A program made the position numbers and the translations under genes. Positions 7,925 to 15,441 of a stretch of 21,127 nucleotides of DNA are shown here, one piece after another. The DNA comes from Palsa-851 sp035534435 (GTDB taxonomy: Bacteria > Chloroflexota > Dormibacteria > Aeolococcales > Aeolococcaceae): assembly GCA_035534435.1 (NCBI GenBank), contig DATLRX010000049.1, positions 1 to 21,127 of the forward strand. Reading direction: 5' to 3'. Numbering within the stretch: the stretch's first letter is position 1; every line of letters begins with the position of its first letter. Under the pieces are notes generated by a model. The model had not been told where the DNA came from. It saw only the letters and a list, made by a program, of their open reading frames with translations, and did not search any database.

Positions 7925-8893
7925 CTACGCGGCGCGGCCGAGGCTGAGCCCGGGTGCACCGTCCGCCGCCGGACGTGCCGGCCGGGCGCGGCGCCGGACG
8001 AGGGTGGCGACCGCATAGCTGAGGAATCCGAGCGTCATCCCGGCGAGGGCGTCGAGGAGATAGTGCTCGCCGAGGTACAGCGTCGCGAACGCCATGGTCA
8101 GCGGGTACAGCACCCACAGCCATGCGCGGCCGGGACGCCGGCCGCGAATCCCGATGGCCGTTGCGGCAATGAGCGATGGAACCGCCACGTGCAACGCGGG
8201 CATCGCTCCGTAAGGAGCCGGATCCGCACCCGAGTAGAGGCGACCGACGCCACCCAGGTGGTTGAGCAGCGTGACGGTGATCCTGTCGACGTACGGTAGA
8301 ACGCCGTCTCGCGCGGCCAGCCAGGGTGGGGTCTCGGGGTAGATGACGTGAACGAGGAACCCGACCGCCATCATCCCGACGTACGCGGCGACGAACAGAG
8401 CGAAATGATCGCGATGGCGGAGCCAGACCCAGAGCCCGAACACGATCGGCGCGGCGAAGAACGAGATGTAGACCAAGGCCAGGGGCACGTCGATCACCGC
8501 GGCCACTGCTCGAAGGTGGTCCTGCAGCCACACCGCCGCAACGTTGCCACCGAGCAGGCTGCGCTCGATGGTGATCGGCGCGAGCGTGTGCGCCGCCTCG
8601 GTGTGACGCTCGACCATCGTGCCCACGTCGGAGAACATGACGCCGACGCTCAGGAACGGAAGGAAGTCCCAGACGATCGCGCGAGCCGGCGCGACGATCG
8701 CCGCGATCACGAGGATGAGCAACAGGGCGTGGTCCGAGGTGACGCCGACGGCATGCACGAGCATGAGCGTCGTGGAGACGGCTGCGTACGCGAGGAGGAT
8801 CCCGTAGACGACCGGATGCCGGGCGATCCCACGGACGCGGGTCGTCGACAACGGCGAAGCCGCTCCACTGCCACGTGATTCGTCGGCGGCCAT
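7925..8893 (-). CDS. PAP2-superfamily (Aur1/Ipt1-like) membrane enzyme
   Basis: A 322-aa protein with six or more transmembrane helices. The C-terminal half carries the Aur1-like PAP2 motifs: YPETPPW (185-191), MPALHVAVPSL (231-241, H235) and GEHYLLDALAG (275-285, H277 and D281), which form the His/Asp phosphotransfer site. Family members are phosphatidate-type phosphatases or phosphotransferases that move inositol-phosphate-like head groups onto lipids. Which one applies here cannot be told. No Shine-Dalgarno is seen before the ATG at 8893, but a TAGCTT -10 box lies 6 nt upstream, suggesting a leaderless mRNA. It is coupled to the downstream GDPD gene. Confidence 0.88.
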   Translation of the reverse strand: MAADESRGSGAASPLSTTRVRGIARHPVVYGILLAYAAVSTTLMLVHAVGVTSDHALLLILVIAAIVAPARAIVWDFLPFLSVGVMFSDVGTMVERHTEAAHTLAPITIERSLLGGNVAAVWLQDHLRAVAAVIDVPLALVYISFFAAPIVFGLWVWLRHRDHFALFVAAYVGMMAVGFLVHVIYPETPPWLAARDGVLPYVDRITVTLLNHLGGVGRLYSGADPAPYGAMPALHVAVPSLIAATAIGIRGRRPGRAWLWVLYPLTMAFATLYLGEHYLLDALAGMTLGFLSYAVATLVRRRARPARPAADGAPGLSLGRAA

Positions 8894-8899
8894 ACATCG

Positions 8900-8905
8900 A
8901 AGCTA
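8900..8905 (-). promoter_or_regulatory. putative leaderless -10 box (TAGCTT) for the PAP2-GDPD operon
   Basis: On the minus strand TAGCTT is followed by 6 nt (CGATGT) and the ATG at 8893. This spacing would place the transcription start on or beside the A of ATG. The lack of an SD agrees. No -35 is recognisable. Confidence 0.45.
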
Positions 8906-8936
8906 CCGAAGTACGGCGCGCCCTCGGAAGAGGCGG

Positions 8937-8959
8937 TCGGCCTCAAACGACGAGGCCGA
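8937..8959 (-). terminator. hairpin after the flippase-like gene
   Basis: TCGGCCTC (8937-8944) and GAGGCCGA (8952-8959) form a perfect 8-bp stem with a 7-nt loop, 11 bp after the stop at 8971 on the minus strand. There is no U-tract; the downstream sequence is CCGCCTCTTCC. It separates the flippase-like pair from the PAP2 gene and its own promoter. Confidence 0.55.
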
Positions 8960-8970
8960 ACGTCCCTGAC

Positions 8971-10020
8971 TCAGATCGCGGAGCTGGTAGCGAGCTCCAT
9001 GCCGGAAGCAAGCTCCATGCCGGAAGCAGGCTCCATGCTCGGAGCGACCTCCATGCGGTGGCGACGCCGCGTCCGGATGAAGAGGCCTGCTCCGATGATC
9101 GCGAACGGGACGAGTTGCAGGTCGATGAGCAGCGCAAGTGCGCCGGATCGTGCGGGATCCTCGCCGAGATGGAGGAGCAGCCCCACGAGGACACCCTCGC
9201 GCAGCCCGATCCCGTTGATCGCCACGGGTGCCAGCGTCGCGATCAGCGAGATCGGCACCACCACGGCGAAGATGGCCGGTGGCTGGTGCACGCCGACCGC
9301 GGCGGCGAACGTCTGCAACGCGAAGATGTTCAGCATCCAGCCGGCGATCGCCATCCCGACGCAGGCAAGCAACGCCCTCGGGGTGGATCGGAAGCTGGCC
9401 AGCGCCTCGGTCACGGGGGTCACCGACCGGATGATCCCGGCAACCACACGCCGCTCGCTCTTCTGCAGCATGCGCACCCCACGGTGCGCGCCGAGCGCGA
9501 TCCACCAGAAGCAGGCCATCACGCCGAGATAGATGGCCGCGGCCACGATGATCGGGACGCCGAAGCTGACGTTGGCGATGAGCGCACCGATGAATCCGCA
9601 GAGTGCCATGCTCAGCCCGCTCGCCATACGCGTCGCCGCCAGCGAGGCGATGCCTCTGCCGTGGCCGATCTCGCGAATGAGTCTCGTCGCACGAGTGGCG
9701 TCGCCGCCCGCGCCGCTCGGTGTGACATGACCGACGAAGACGCCCTGGAGATACCACGAGGCAATGCGGGGGAGGGCGACCGATGCCCCGGTGGCGCGCA
9801 CCACGATGCTCCATGCGATGACGGCGCAGGACAGGCCGAGCGCGGTCAACCCCAGCGCGAGAGCGACGAGGCGAGTGTCGGCGTGTCCCACGACGTTCAG
9901 GGCCTGTCCGACGTTGATGCCGTGCACAAGGAGGAGGAGGCCGACGGCGGTGCCAACCAGGCGAAGGATGGGGGAGCGCAGCACCGCGCGTACGTGTCTC
10001 ATGGTGTCTTGATTATTCAC
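8971..10020 (-). CDS. flippase-like (LPG-synthase TM-region) membrane protein, second of a pair
   Basis: A 349-aa protein with about seven or eight transmembrane helices of the lysylphosphatidylglycerol-synthase TM-region / YbhN (UPF0104) family. Landmarks are VTPSGAGGDATRATRLIRE early on and VAINGIGLREGVLVGLLLH late. The GTG at 10020 is chosen because it overlaps the TGA of the upstream paralogue as GTGA; an ATG at 10002 is the alternative and the frame further back to 10098 would overlap by 82 bp. Members are thought to move or modify lipid-linked intermediates; the substrate is unknown. It lacks the MprF catalytic domain. Its last 25 or so residues come from a short tandem repeat. Confidence 0.8.
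   Translation of the reverse strand: MNNQDTMRHVRAVLRSPILRLVGTAVGLLLLVHGINVGQALNVVGHADTRLVALALGLTALGLSCAVIAWSIVVRATGASVALPRIASWYLQGVFVGHVTPSGAGGDATRATRLIREIGHGRGIASLAATRMASGLSMALCGFIGALIANVSFGVPIIVAAAIYLGVMACFWWIALGAHRGVRMLQKSERRVVAGIIRSVTPVTEALASFRSTPRALLACVGMAIAGWMLNIFALQTFAAAVGVHQPPAIFAVVVPISLIATLAPVAINGIGLREGVLVGLLLHLGEDPARSGALALLIDLQLVPFAIIGAGLFIRTRRRHRMEVAPSMEPASGMELASGMELATSSAI
8993..9057 (-). repeat. 18-bp tandem repeat at the 3' end of the flippase-like gene
   Basis: Units starting at 8993, 9011 and 9029 follow the pattern AGCTCCATGCCGGAAGCA with small changes, plus a partial fourth unit from 9047. The 18-bp period keeps the frame and encodes a repeated ASGMEL-type hexapeptide in the protein's C-terminal tail. 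Confidence 0.75.
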
Positions 10021-11045
10021 GGATACCGTCTCCGATCCACTTCCAAACTCCGGCTCTCGGGTTTGGATGCTGGCGTTGTCGACCCCGACAGGTGCCACGT
10101 GCCGGACTTCTGCCGCCGTCTGACGTACAGGAGGCAGGGCACGGCGAGCATCGCCATGAGCACGTCGTTGTACCCACGGAACAGCAGTCCCGCGCCTGCA
10201 CCGGTCGCGGCCGGCACGCCGTACGTGAGCAGGATCAGGGTCAGGACACCCTCAAACGCTCCGAGCCCGAGGGGAAGGAAGCTGATCGCCGACACGGTGA
10301 AGCTGACCCCCAACGCGAAGACCGCTGCCGTGTAGCCGACCTTGGCACCGATTGCATCCAACGCGAGGGAGAACAGCAGGAACGAGAGTGCCGCGGCGAG
10401 CGCCTGACACCCGACGATGCCGCACAGCGGCCGGGGCCGGCAGACCCGGATGAAGGCCGGCCGGATGTCGCGCAGTTGCGAGTCGAACCGGCGGAAGAAC
10501 TGGAACACCTCGAGAAGCCGGATGGCACGAACGTAGGCGGCTTCCCAGAGCAGGACCACGAAGACACCGAGGAAACCGAGGATCACCGCGAGGACGAGAA
10601 GCGCGATGTTGGGCCGCTGGACCAGCTGGGGGAGTGCACCGAGGCTCATCAGGATCATGAAGATCAGCTCCTGGAGGGCGACCGTGGCGGTGATCGCTCC
10701 AACGCCCTCCTCGTGATCCGCGGCCCGGACCATCACCACCCGCGTGAGGTCCCCGAGCGGCAGGAAGACCATCGCCTGACCCGCGAATTCGATCAGCAGC
10801 GTCTCCCGGAGGCCGATGTGCTCACCGATCGCGCGGAGCGCGATCCACCACGCGGTTCCATGGCTGGCGTAGACACCCACGACGACCGGGACCATCAGCA
10901 CTGCGGGAAGCCACTGAATCTGGCTGAAGACACCGCCCAGACGCGAGGGATTGACCCCGATGATGAGGGCGGCGAGCCCGGCACACGCGAGCAGCTCGGC
11001 CCAGAATCGGCGAAGCAGGTGCAGGGTGACTCTCAGGATGGGCAC
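10017..11045 (-). CDS. flippase-like (LPG-synthase TM-region) membrane protein, first of a pair
   Basis: A 342-aa multi-spanning protein of the LPG-synthase TM-region / YbhN family, paralogous to the gene downstream. Landmarks are FAGQAMVFLPLGDLTRVVMVRA in the first half and FLPLGLGAFEGVLTLILL in the second, which are the glycine/charged motifs of the family. The start is GTG at 11045; an in-frame TAG 15 nt upstream excludes a longer form. A TAGCAT -10-like box lies 9 nt before it. It ends in GTGA overlapping the next start, so the two paralogues are made together. Similar proteins often sit beside glycosyltransferases, as here. Confidence 0.82.
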   Translation of the reverse strand: MPILRVTLHLLRRFWAELLACAGLAALIIGVNPSRLGGVFSQIQWLPAVLMVPVVVGVYASHGTAWWIALRAIGEHIGLRETLLIEFAGQAMVFLPLGDLTRVVMVRAADHEEGVGAITATVALQELIFMILMSLGALPQLVQRPNIALLVLAVILGFLGVFVVLLWEAAYVRAIRLLEVFQFFRRFDSQLRDIRPAFIRVCRPRPLCGIVGCQALAAALSFLLFSLALDAIGAKVGYTAAVFALGVSFTVSAISFLPLGLGAFEGVLTLILLTYGVPAATGAGAGLLFRGYNDVLMAMLAVPCLLYVRRRQKSGTWHLSGSTTPASKPESRSLEVDRRRYP

Positions 11046-11054
11046 GCCGGCCCC

Positions 11055-11060
11055 ATGCTA
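11055..11060 (-). promoter_or_regulatory. possible -10 box (TAGCAT) for the flippase-like pair
   Basis: TAGCAT on the minus strand lies 9 nt before the GTG at 11045, which would give a leader of only 2-3 nt. An AAGGAGGAGG run lies too far upstream (over 20 nt) to serve this start. Weak call. Confidence 0.25.
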
Positions 11061-11132
11061 GCCGCCTCCTCCTTCAGCGCCTCTCGTCGCATCTGACGGG
11101 CGCCCGTCCGACGCGACCGGTCCTCGTGACCC

Positions 11133-11138
11133 TACCCT
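11133..11138 (+). promoter_or_regulatory. putative leaderless -10 box (TACCCT) for the glycosyltransferase
   Basis: TACCCT is followed by GCGTCGC (7 nt) and the GTG at 11146, with no Shine-Dalgarno sequence. The 100-bp gap to the divergent flippase-like pair holds the promoters for both directions. Confidence 0.45.
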
Positions 11139-11145
11139 GCGTCGC

Positions 11146-12318
11146 GTGAGCGTCTCCGGTGCCTCTCAGGCACGTCCCGCACGCCCTCTTCGAGTCGCGT
11201 GGTTCGGTCATCTCCAGAGCCCGCACGGCAACGGCCTCGCTGCGTACAGCCGTGAGACGGTCGCCGCGCTCCGCGGTCGCGGCGTGGACGTCCTCTTCTT
11301 CGCGCATCGTGAAGGGCACGCACGACCCGGGCCGGCTCGGGATGTGGAGCTGCGTGCGCTCCGTCTCAAGACGGTGACCATATCCCTCCCCGGGTCGCTG
11401 GAGCGGATCTCGGCGGCGTTGACGGAGTTCCAACCGGACCTCGTCCATCTCTCGGTGAGCTTCTCGCTGCTCGACGGAGCGGTGGCGTCGCTCGCGCACC
11501 ATCGCAACGTTCCTGCGGTCGCGACCGTGCACCTTCCGTATGGAACGCTGGCTTCAGCGCGCGCCCGGATCCTGCACGAGCTCTACAGATTCCACTCACG
11601 GAGTCTCACTCGGTTCGACTCCCTCATCGCGCTGAGTGAGGGACAGCGAGCGCTCCTCGTCGACTCGGGATTGGACCCCGATCGGATCCTCGTGAGCCCC
11701 AATGGCGTCGACACGGAGCATTTCACGCCCGGACCCTCGCAGCTCCGCGAGGCAGTGCAGGGCCGCTTCGTCGTTGTCTATATGGGACGGCTCGACCCCG
11801 AGAAGCGCGTCCCCGAGCTCGCCCGCAGCTTCATCGCGCAGAGATGGCCGGAAGATCACCTGCTGCTGATCGGCGGAGCGGGCACGCAGCGACGCCAGCT
11901 CGTACGTCTTGCCGCCACCCACCCGCCGGTGAGACTGCTCGGTGTCGTCGAAGGCGCAGAGGCGCGGCGAGATCTCCTCCGCGCCGCGGACCTGTTCGTC
12001 CTCCCGTCGACCGCGGAGGGGCTGTCGCTGGCACTCCTCGAGGCGATGAGCGTCGGCTGCGCCGTCATCGCGACCGATGCCGGGGAGGACGGGGCCGCCC
12101 TCGGAGACGCCGGCGCAGTGATCCCCGTGTACCCGTTGGAGCCGGGGCTGGGGAGCGCGCTCGGCCGCCTCTACGACGACCCGGCGCTCCGGCGCACGCT
12201 GTCGAAGCGAGCACGCGACCGGGCGGTCGCCAGGTACAGCCTGCGAGGCAACATCGACCGGCTGGAGTCCTTGTATGGGTCGTTGCTGAACGGCCGGTTG
12301 CCACATACGGCGCCCTGA
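11146..12318 (+). CDS. GT4-family glycosyltransferase
   Basis: A 390-aa cytoplasmic or membrane-associated GT-B glycosyltransferase. The N-terminal half has the family's HGNGLAAYSRETVAAL segment and DLVHLSVSF. The C-terminal half has SPNGVDTEHF (184-193), the donor-binding GRLDPEKRVPEL (214-225) and the E-x7-E motif E291...E299 in TAEGLSLALLEAM. Such enzymes pass a sugar from an NDP or GDP donor to a lipid or glycan; donor and acceptor are not predictable. The gene diverges from two flippase-like genes and lies near PAP2 and GDPD genes, which points to glycolipid or envelope glycan work. The GTG start rests on the -10 box directly upstream. Confidence 0.88.
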   Translation: MSVSGASQARPARPLRVAWFGHLQSPHGNGLAAYSRETVAALRGRGVDVLFFAHREGHARPGPARDVELRALRLKTVTISLPGSLERISAALTEFQPDLVHLSVSFSLLDGAVASLAHHRNVPAVATVHLPYGTLASARARILHELYRFHSRSLTRFDSLIALSEGQRALLVDSGLDPDRILVSPNGVDTEHFTPGPSQLREAVQGRFVVVYMGRLDPEKRVPELARSFIAQRWPEDHLLLIGGAGTQRRQLVRLAATHPPVRLLGVVEGAEARRDLLRAADLFVLPSTAEGLSLALLEAMSVGCAVIATDAGEDGAALGDAGAVIPVYPLEPGLGSALGRLYDDPALRRTLSKRARDRAVARYSLRGNIDRLESLYGSLLNGRLPHTAP

Positions 12319-12359
12319 ACAGGCGTCGCCGGCTCGCGCTCGGTCGAAGAAGGGGACCA

Positions 12360-12404
12360 ATGCCTCTAGACACGCGTGCGATGCCGCGATTAGATGGACG
12401 CTGA
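12360..12404 (+). CDS. possible 14-codon small ORF before the stress-protein gene
   Basis: ATG at 12360 preceded by GAAGGGGACC, encoding MPLDTRAMPRLDGR and a TGA. It ends 36 bp before the universal stress protein. The SD-like run with 4-5 nt spacing is the only support. It could be a leader peptide or chance. Confidence 0.2.
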   Translation: MPLDTRAMPRLDGR

Positions 12405-12440
12405 GCGCACGTCGACGCGAAAGCCAGAAGCGAGAGGCTG

Positions 12441-13010
12441 ATGACGATGCAGAAGATCGTGGTGGGAGTGAACGGATCGGCGGCATCAGACGCCGCACTT
12501 GACTGGGCACTCCAGGAAGCGGCATCTCGTGGTGCCGAGATCATCGCGGTGCACGTGATCAAGCCCGTCAGCGTGCCGGGGGCAGCGACCGTGACGGACG
12601 TGCGTCTTCGGGAGCTCGACTACCTCGGTGACGAGTTGCGCTCGCACGTCAAGAAGCAGCTGTTCGGCCCCCTCGCGGACACGGATGTCCGGCATCGGAT
12701 CGTCGTGGTCGAAGGGCACCCGGCCACTGGGATCCTGCACGTCGCGGAGAGCGAGGAAGCAGACCTCATCGTCGTGGGGAATGGGCTCCACAGCACGATG
12801 GAGGAGCTGTTCCTCGGCAGTGTCGCCCATGAGTTGAGCCACAAGGCACGGCGCCCGTTCGTGGTCATTCCGTTTGCGCCGCATGAGAGCAGCGTCGACG
12901 CCACGGGCCGCGATCAGCGAGCGGTGCACGCACCGAGACAGACCTGGGCGCACCGGACGGGCGAGCAGACCCATGAGGTCGCGGCACTGGTGCACCAGCC
13001 GATCCTGTAG
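12441..13010 (+). CDS. universal stress protein (UspA family) with C-terminal extension
   Basis: A 189-aa protein. Residues 1-147 form one Usp domain: KIVVGVNGSAASDAALDWAL at the start, HVIKP after strand 2, EADLIVVGNG, and a terminal RRPFVVIPF. The ATP-binding loop (usually G-x2-G-x9-G-S/T) reads VGNGLHSTMEELFLGS; the second glycine is replaced, so nucleotide binding may be altered. About 40 extra hydrophilic residues follow. ATG 12441 is preceded by GAGAGG; ATG 12447 is an alternative. It stands alone between the glycosyltransferase and threonine synthase genes. Members help cells survive starvation or stress. Confidence 0.88.
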   Translation: MTMQKIVVGVNGSAASDAALDWALQEAASRGAEIIAVHVIKPVSVPGAATVTDVRLRELDYLGDELRSHVKKQLFGPLADTDVRHRIVVVEGHPATGILHVAESEEADLIVVGNGLHSTMEELFLGSVAHELSHKARRPFVVIPFAPHESSVDATGRDQRAVHAPRQTWAHRTGEQTHEVAALVHQPIL

Positions 13011-13037
13011 GACCACGGCCCTCGGATCACCGGCCCG

Positions 13038-13043
13038 TAGAGT
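13038..13043 (+). promoter_or_regulatory. putative leaderless -10 box (TAGAGT) for threonine synthase
   Basis: TAGAGT is followed by CGTGGGC (7 nt) and the ATG at 13051. There is no SD. The same geometry is seen upstream of the glycosyltransferase. A clear -35 is absent. Confidence 0.45.
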
Positions 13044-13050
13044 CGTGGGC

Positions 13051-14316
13051 ATGACGCAGCCCGCCGGCGCGACCGGCTCGACGCTGACGCACCTCGAGGG
13101 CGGGTTGAGTGGCACGTCCTACCCGGCCGACGAGCTCGTGACGACCGACCCACTGGACGGCCGTCCGCTGCTCGCCCGCTATGACCTCGAGCGCGCGGCA
13201 ACGGCGCTGAACGACCGGCGACGCGATGCACGCGTCTCGATGCGCGGTCTCTGGCGCTGGCACGGAGTGCTTCCGGTGCGCGACTGGTCGAATGTCGTGA
13301 CGCTGGGCGAGGGCTCGACCCCGTTGCTCGAAGCGCCGCGACTGGGACCCGCGTACGGCATCGGCCGGCTGCTCGTGAAAGCGGAGAGCCTGAACCCCAC
13401 AGGATCCTTCAAGGCGCGAGGCATGAGTGTCGCGGTGAGCCGCGCGAAAGAGCTTGGAGCCACGAGCTTCGTGATGCCGTCGGCCGGCAACGCGGGCGGC
13501 GCGCTCGCCGCGTACGCAGCCGTAGCCGGCTCGCAGGCGACGGTCGTGATGCCGAGCGACTCACCGATCGTCAACCACGCCGAGGTCGTGGCGTGCGGCG
13601 CCGACCTCATCCTCGTGGACGGCCTCATCTCCGACTGCGGACGGTTGACCGCGCGGATCGCCGAGCGCATCGGCGCATTCAATCTCAGCACGCTCAAAGA
13701 GCCGTATCGCGTCGAGGGGAAGAAGACCATGGGGATCGAGCTTGCGGAAGATCTCGGCTGGTCGCTGCCCGACGTGATCGTGTACCCGATGGGTGGCGGA
13801 ACCGGACTGATCGGGATGTGGAAAGCATTTGCGGAGCTGGAGTCGATGGGGCTCATCGGTGACGCCCGGCCGCGGATGGTGGGAGTGCAGGTGGAGGGAT
13901 GCGCACCGCTTGTGCGCGCGTTCCTGGCAGGACAGCGATTCGCCGATCCGTGGGCGGACGCCACGACCGACGCGGCAGGCCTGCGCGTGCCGAGCACCGT
14001 CGGCGATTTCCTGATCCTCGACGCGATCAATGCATCAGGTGGCACCGCGATCGCAGTTCCCGAAGCGGAGCTCGCGTCGACGCAGCGCTTCGCGGCGCGT
14101 CACGGCGCCGGATTCCTGAGCCTCGAATCGGCCGCGGCGTTCGCCGCGCTCGCGGAACTCCGATCCTGCGGCGCCATCGAACCGGGTGACACCGTGGTCG
14201 CCTTCGACACCGGTGCGGGATTCAAGTCGACGCTGCCCGAGGTGCCGCCGAGACGATCCGTGAGCGCGGACGGCTCGGACTGGGAGTCCTTGCTCAGCGG
14301 CTACGCATCCGTGTGA
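13051..14316 (+). CDS. thrC: threonine synthase (PLP-dependent)
   Basis: A 421-aa fold-type II PLP enzyme that converts O-phosphohomoserine to threonine. The PLP lysine is K121 in NPTGSFKARG; the phosphate-binding PSAGNAGG (143-150) and the PMGGGTGLIG loop are present, as is the late AFDTGAGFKS. The N-terminal region LTHLEGGLSG...ADELVTTDPLDGRPLLARYDL aligns with the zinc-ribbon lead-in of archaeal and actinobacterial ThrC, but its cysteines are replaced by G, S and D. ATG 13051 is chosen because the protein's family N-terminus starts here; the open frame back to 12874 overlaps the stress-protein gene in another frame. Its last 23 bp overlap the convergent PHP gene. A second ThrC elsewhere in the genome would change the view of its job. 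Confidence 0.82.
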   Translation: MTQPAGATGSTLTHLEGGLSGTSYPADELVTTDPLDGRPLLARYDLERAATALNDRRRDARVSMRGLWRWHGVLPVRDWSNVVTLGEGSTPLLEAPRLGPAYGIGRLLVKAESLNPTGSFKARGMSVAVSRAKELGATSFVMPSAGNAGGALAAYAAVAGSQATVVMPSDSPIVNHAEVVACGADLILVDGLISDCGRLTARIAERIGAFNLSTLKEPYRVEGKKTMGIELAEDLGWSLPDVIVYPMGGGTGLIGMWKAFAELESMGLIGDARPRMVGVQVEGCAPLVRAFLAGQRFADPWADATTDAAGLRVPSTVGDFLILDAINASGGTAIAVPEAELASTQRFAARHGAGFLSLESAAAFAALAELRSCGAIEPGDTVVAFDTGAGFKSTLPEVPPRRSVSADGSDWESLLSGYASV

Positions 14317-15334
14317 CCGAGGTCCTCGTCCATGCGACGAGCTCGTGCGCGGTCATCGTGTTGATGACCATCTCGGCCGTGACGCCGCACGCGACTGCGC
14401 GCTCGCAGCCGCGCAGCTGCCAATCGAGCTGACCCGGCGCGTGCGCGTCTGTGTCGATGGCGAGCCGGCAGCCGGTCTCGACAGCGAGTGTCAGCAGGCG
14501 CGTCGGAGGATCCAGCCGCTCCGGACGTGAGTTGATCTCGACCGCGACGTTGTGCTCGCGGCACGCCGCGAAGACGGCATCAGCGTCGAACTCCGACTCG
14601 GGCCGGCCGCGGCCGACGACGATCCGCCCGGTGCAGTGCCCGAGGACATCCATGTGAGGGTTGCGGATGGCGGTGAGCATTCGCGGCGTCATCTCGGCGC
14701 GCGGCATGCGCAGTTTTGAATGCACGCTCGCCACCACCACGTCGAGCTGCTCGAGCAGGTCCGGCTCCTGGTCGAGCGAACCGTCCTCGAGGATGTCGAC
14801 CTCGATGCCGGTCAGGATGCGAAACGGCGCCAGCCGTGGGTTGATCTCGCGGACGACGTCGAGCTGCTCGCGGAGCCGCTCGATGCTCAGCCCGCGTGCC
14901 ACCGTGAGCCGGGGTGAGTGGTCGGTGAGGACGATGTACTCGTGACCGAGGTCGCGCGCGGCGCGGGCCATCTCTTCGATGGGACTCCCGCCGTCCGACC
15001 AGTCCGAATGCACGTGGCAGTCACCGCGCAATGCGCGCTGCAGCGCCAGTGCTGCGGGTGGAATCGGTGGGGCCTCCGTCTCGAGGCGCTTCAGGTATGC
15101 AGGCTTCGTGCCCGCCAGTGCCTCCTGGATGACCCCTGCGGTCGCCGGCCCGATTCCCGCGAGGCTCTGCAGCGTCCTGTGCCTGCTGCGCTCCTCGAGC
15201 TCGGCGTCGGACAGGGATCGAACGACGGCGACCGCGTTGCGGAACGCACGTACGCGGTATGTCGGTTCCTGCTCGCGCTCGAGGATGTACGCGATGCGCT
15301 CGAGCGCGGCGATGGCGGCCTGGCGGTTCGTCAA
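14294..15334 (-). CDS. HhH-PHP domain protein (PolX-like without the polymerase domain)
   Basis: A 346-aa protein. Residues 1-95 resemble the N-terminal helix-hairpin-helix domain of PolX/Pol beta (NRQAAIAALERIAYILER, then LAGIGPATAGVIQEALAG). The PHP phosphoesterase domain follows directly: H107 and H109 in DCHVHSDWSDG, D138-H139 in LTDHSP, E178 in GIEVDIL, H205 in ASVHSK, H233 in LGHCTGR and a final DTDAHAP. All metal ligands expected of an active PHP site are there. The Pol beta nucleotidyltransferase domain found between them in PolX is missing. The TTG at 15334 is chosen because no ATG or GTG lies near the domain start. A role in DNA end processing is inferred. Confidence 0.8.
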   Translation of the reverse strand: MTNRQAAIAALERIAYILEREQEPTYRVRAFRNAVAVVRSLSDAELEERSRHRTLQSLAGIGPATAGVIQEALAGTKPAYLKRLETEAPPIPPAALALQRALRGDCHVHSDWSDGGSPIEEMARAARDLGHEYIVLTDHSPRLTVARGLSIERLREQLDVVREINPRLAPFRILTGIEVDILEDGSLDQEPDLLEQLDVVVASVHSKLRMPRAEMTPRMLTAIRNPHMDVLGHCTGRIVVGRGRPESEFDADAVFAACREHNVAVEINSRPERLDPPTRLLTLAVETGCRLAIDTDAHAPGQLDWQLRGCERAVACGVTAEMVINTMTAHELVAWTRTSVTRMRSR

Positions 15335-15393
15335 GGTCGGTCGTCCGCAGGGCTCGCATGCCGGTCGATCACGACGGCGGTGTTCACGGTCAT
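15331..15393 (-). CDS. possible 20-aa upstream ORF coupled to the PHP gene
   Basis: ATG at 15393 opens a 20-codon frame (MTVNTAVVIDRHASPADDRP) whose TGA overlaps the TTG start of the PHP gene as TTGA. Coupling would explain a weak TTG start with no good SD. No SD or clear -10 precedes the small ORF. Confidence 0.25.
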   Translation of the reverse strand: MTVNTAVVIDRHASPADDRP

Positions 15394-15441
15394 ATGATCG
15401 CGGCCGGATCGACGGTCGGCGGCGCACCACGGGAGTCCTGC

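Noticed and set aside
8875..10335. 486-aa plus-strand ORF with repeats HAGSKLHAGS
   Set aside because: Antisense to the flippase-like genes; the peptide repeat is just the 18-bp DNA repeat read on the other strand.
15390..15397. TCATATGA palindrome between the PHP and flavoprotein genes
   Set aside because: Eight bp only; no repeat of it nearby and no regulator to match.
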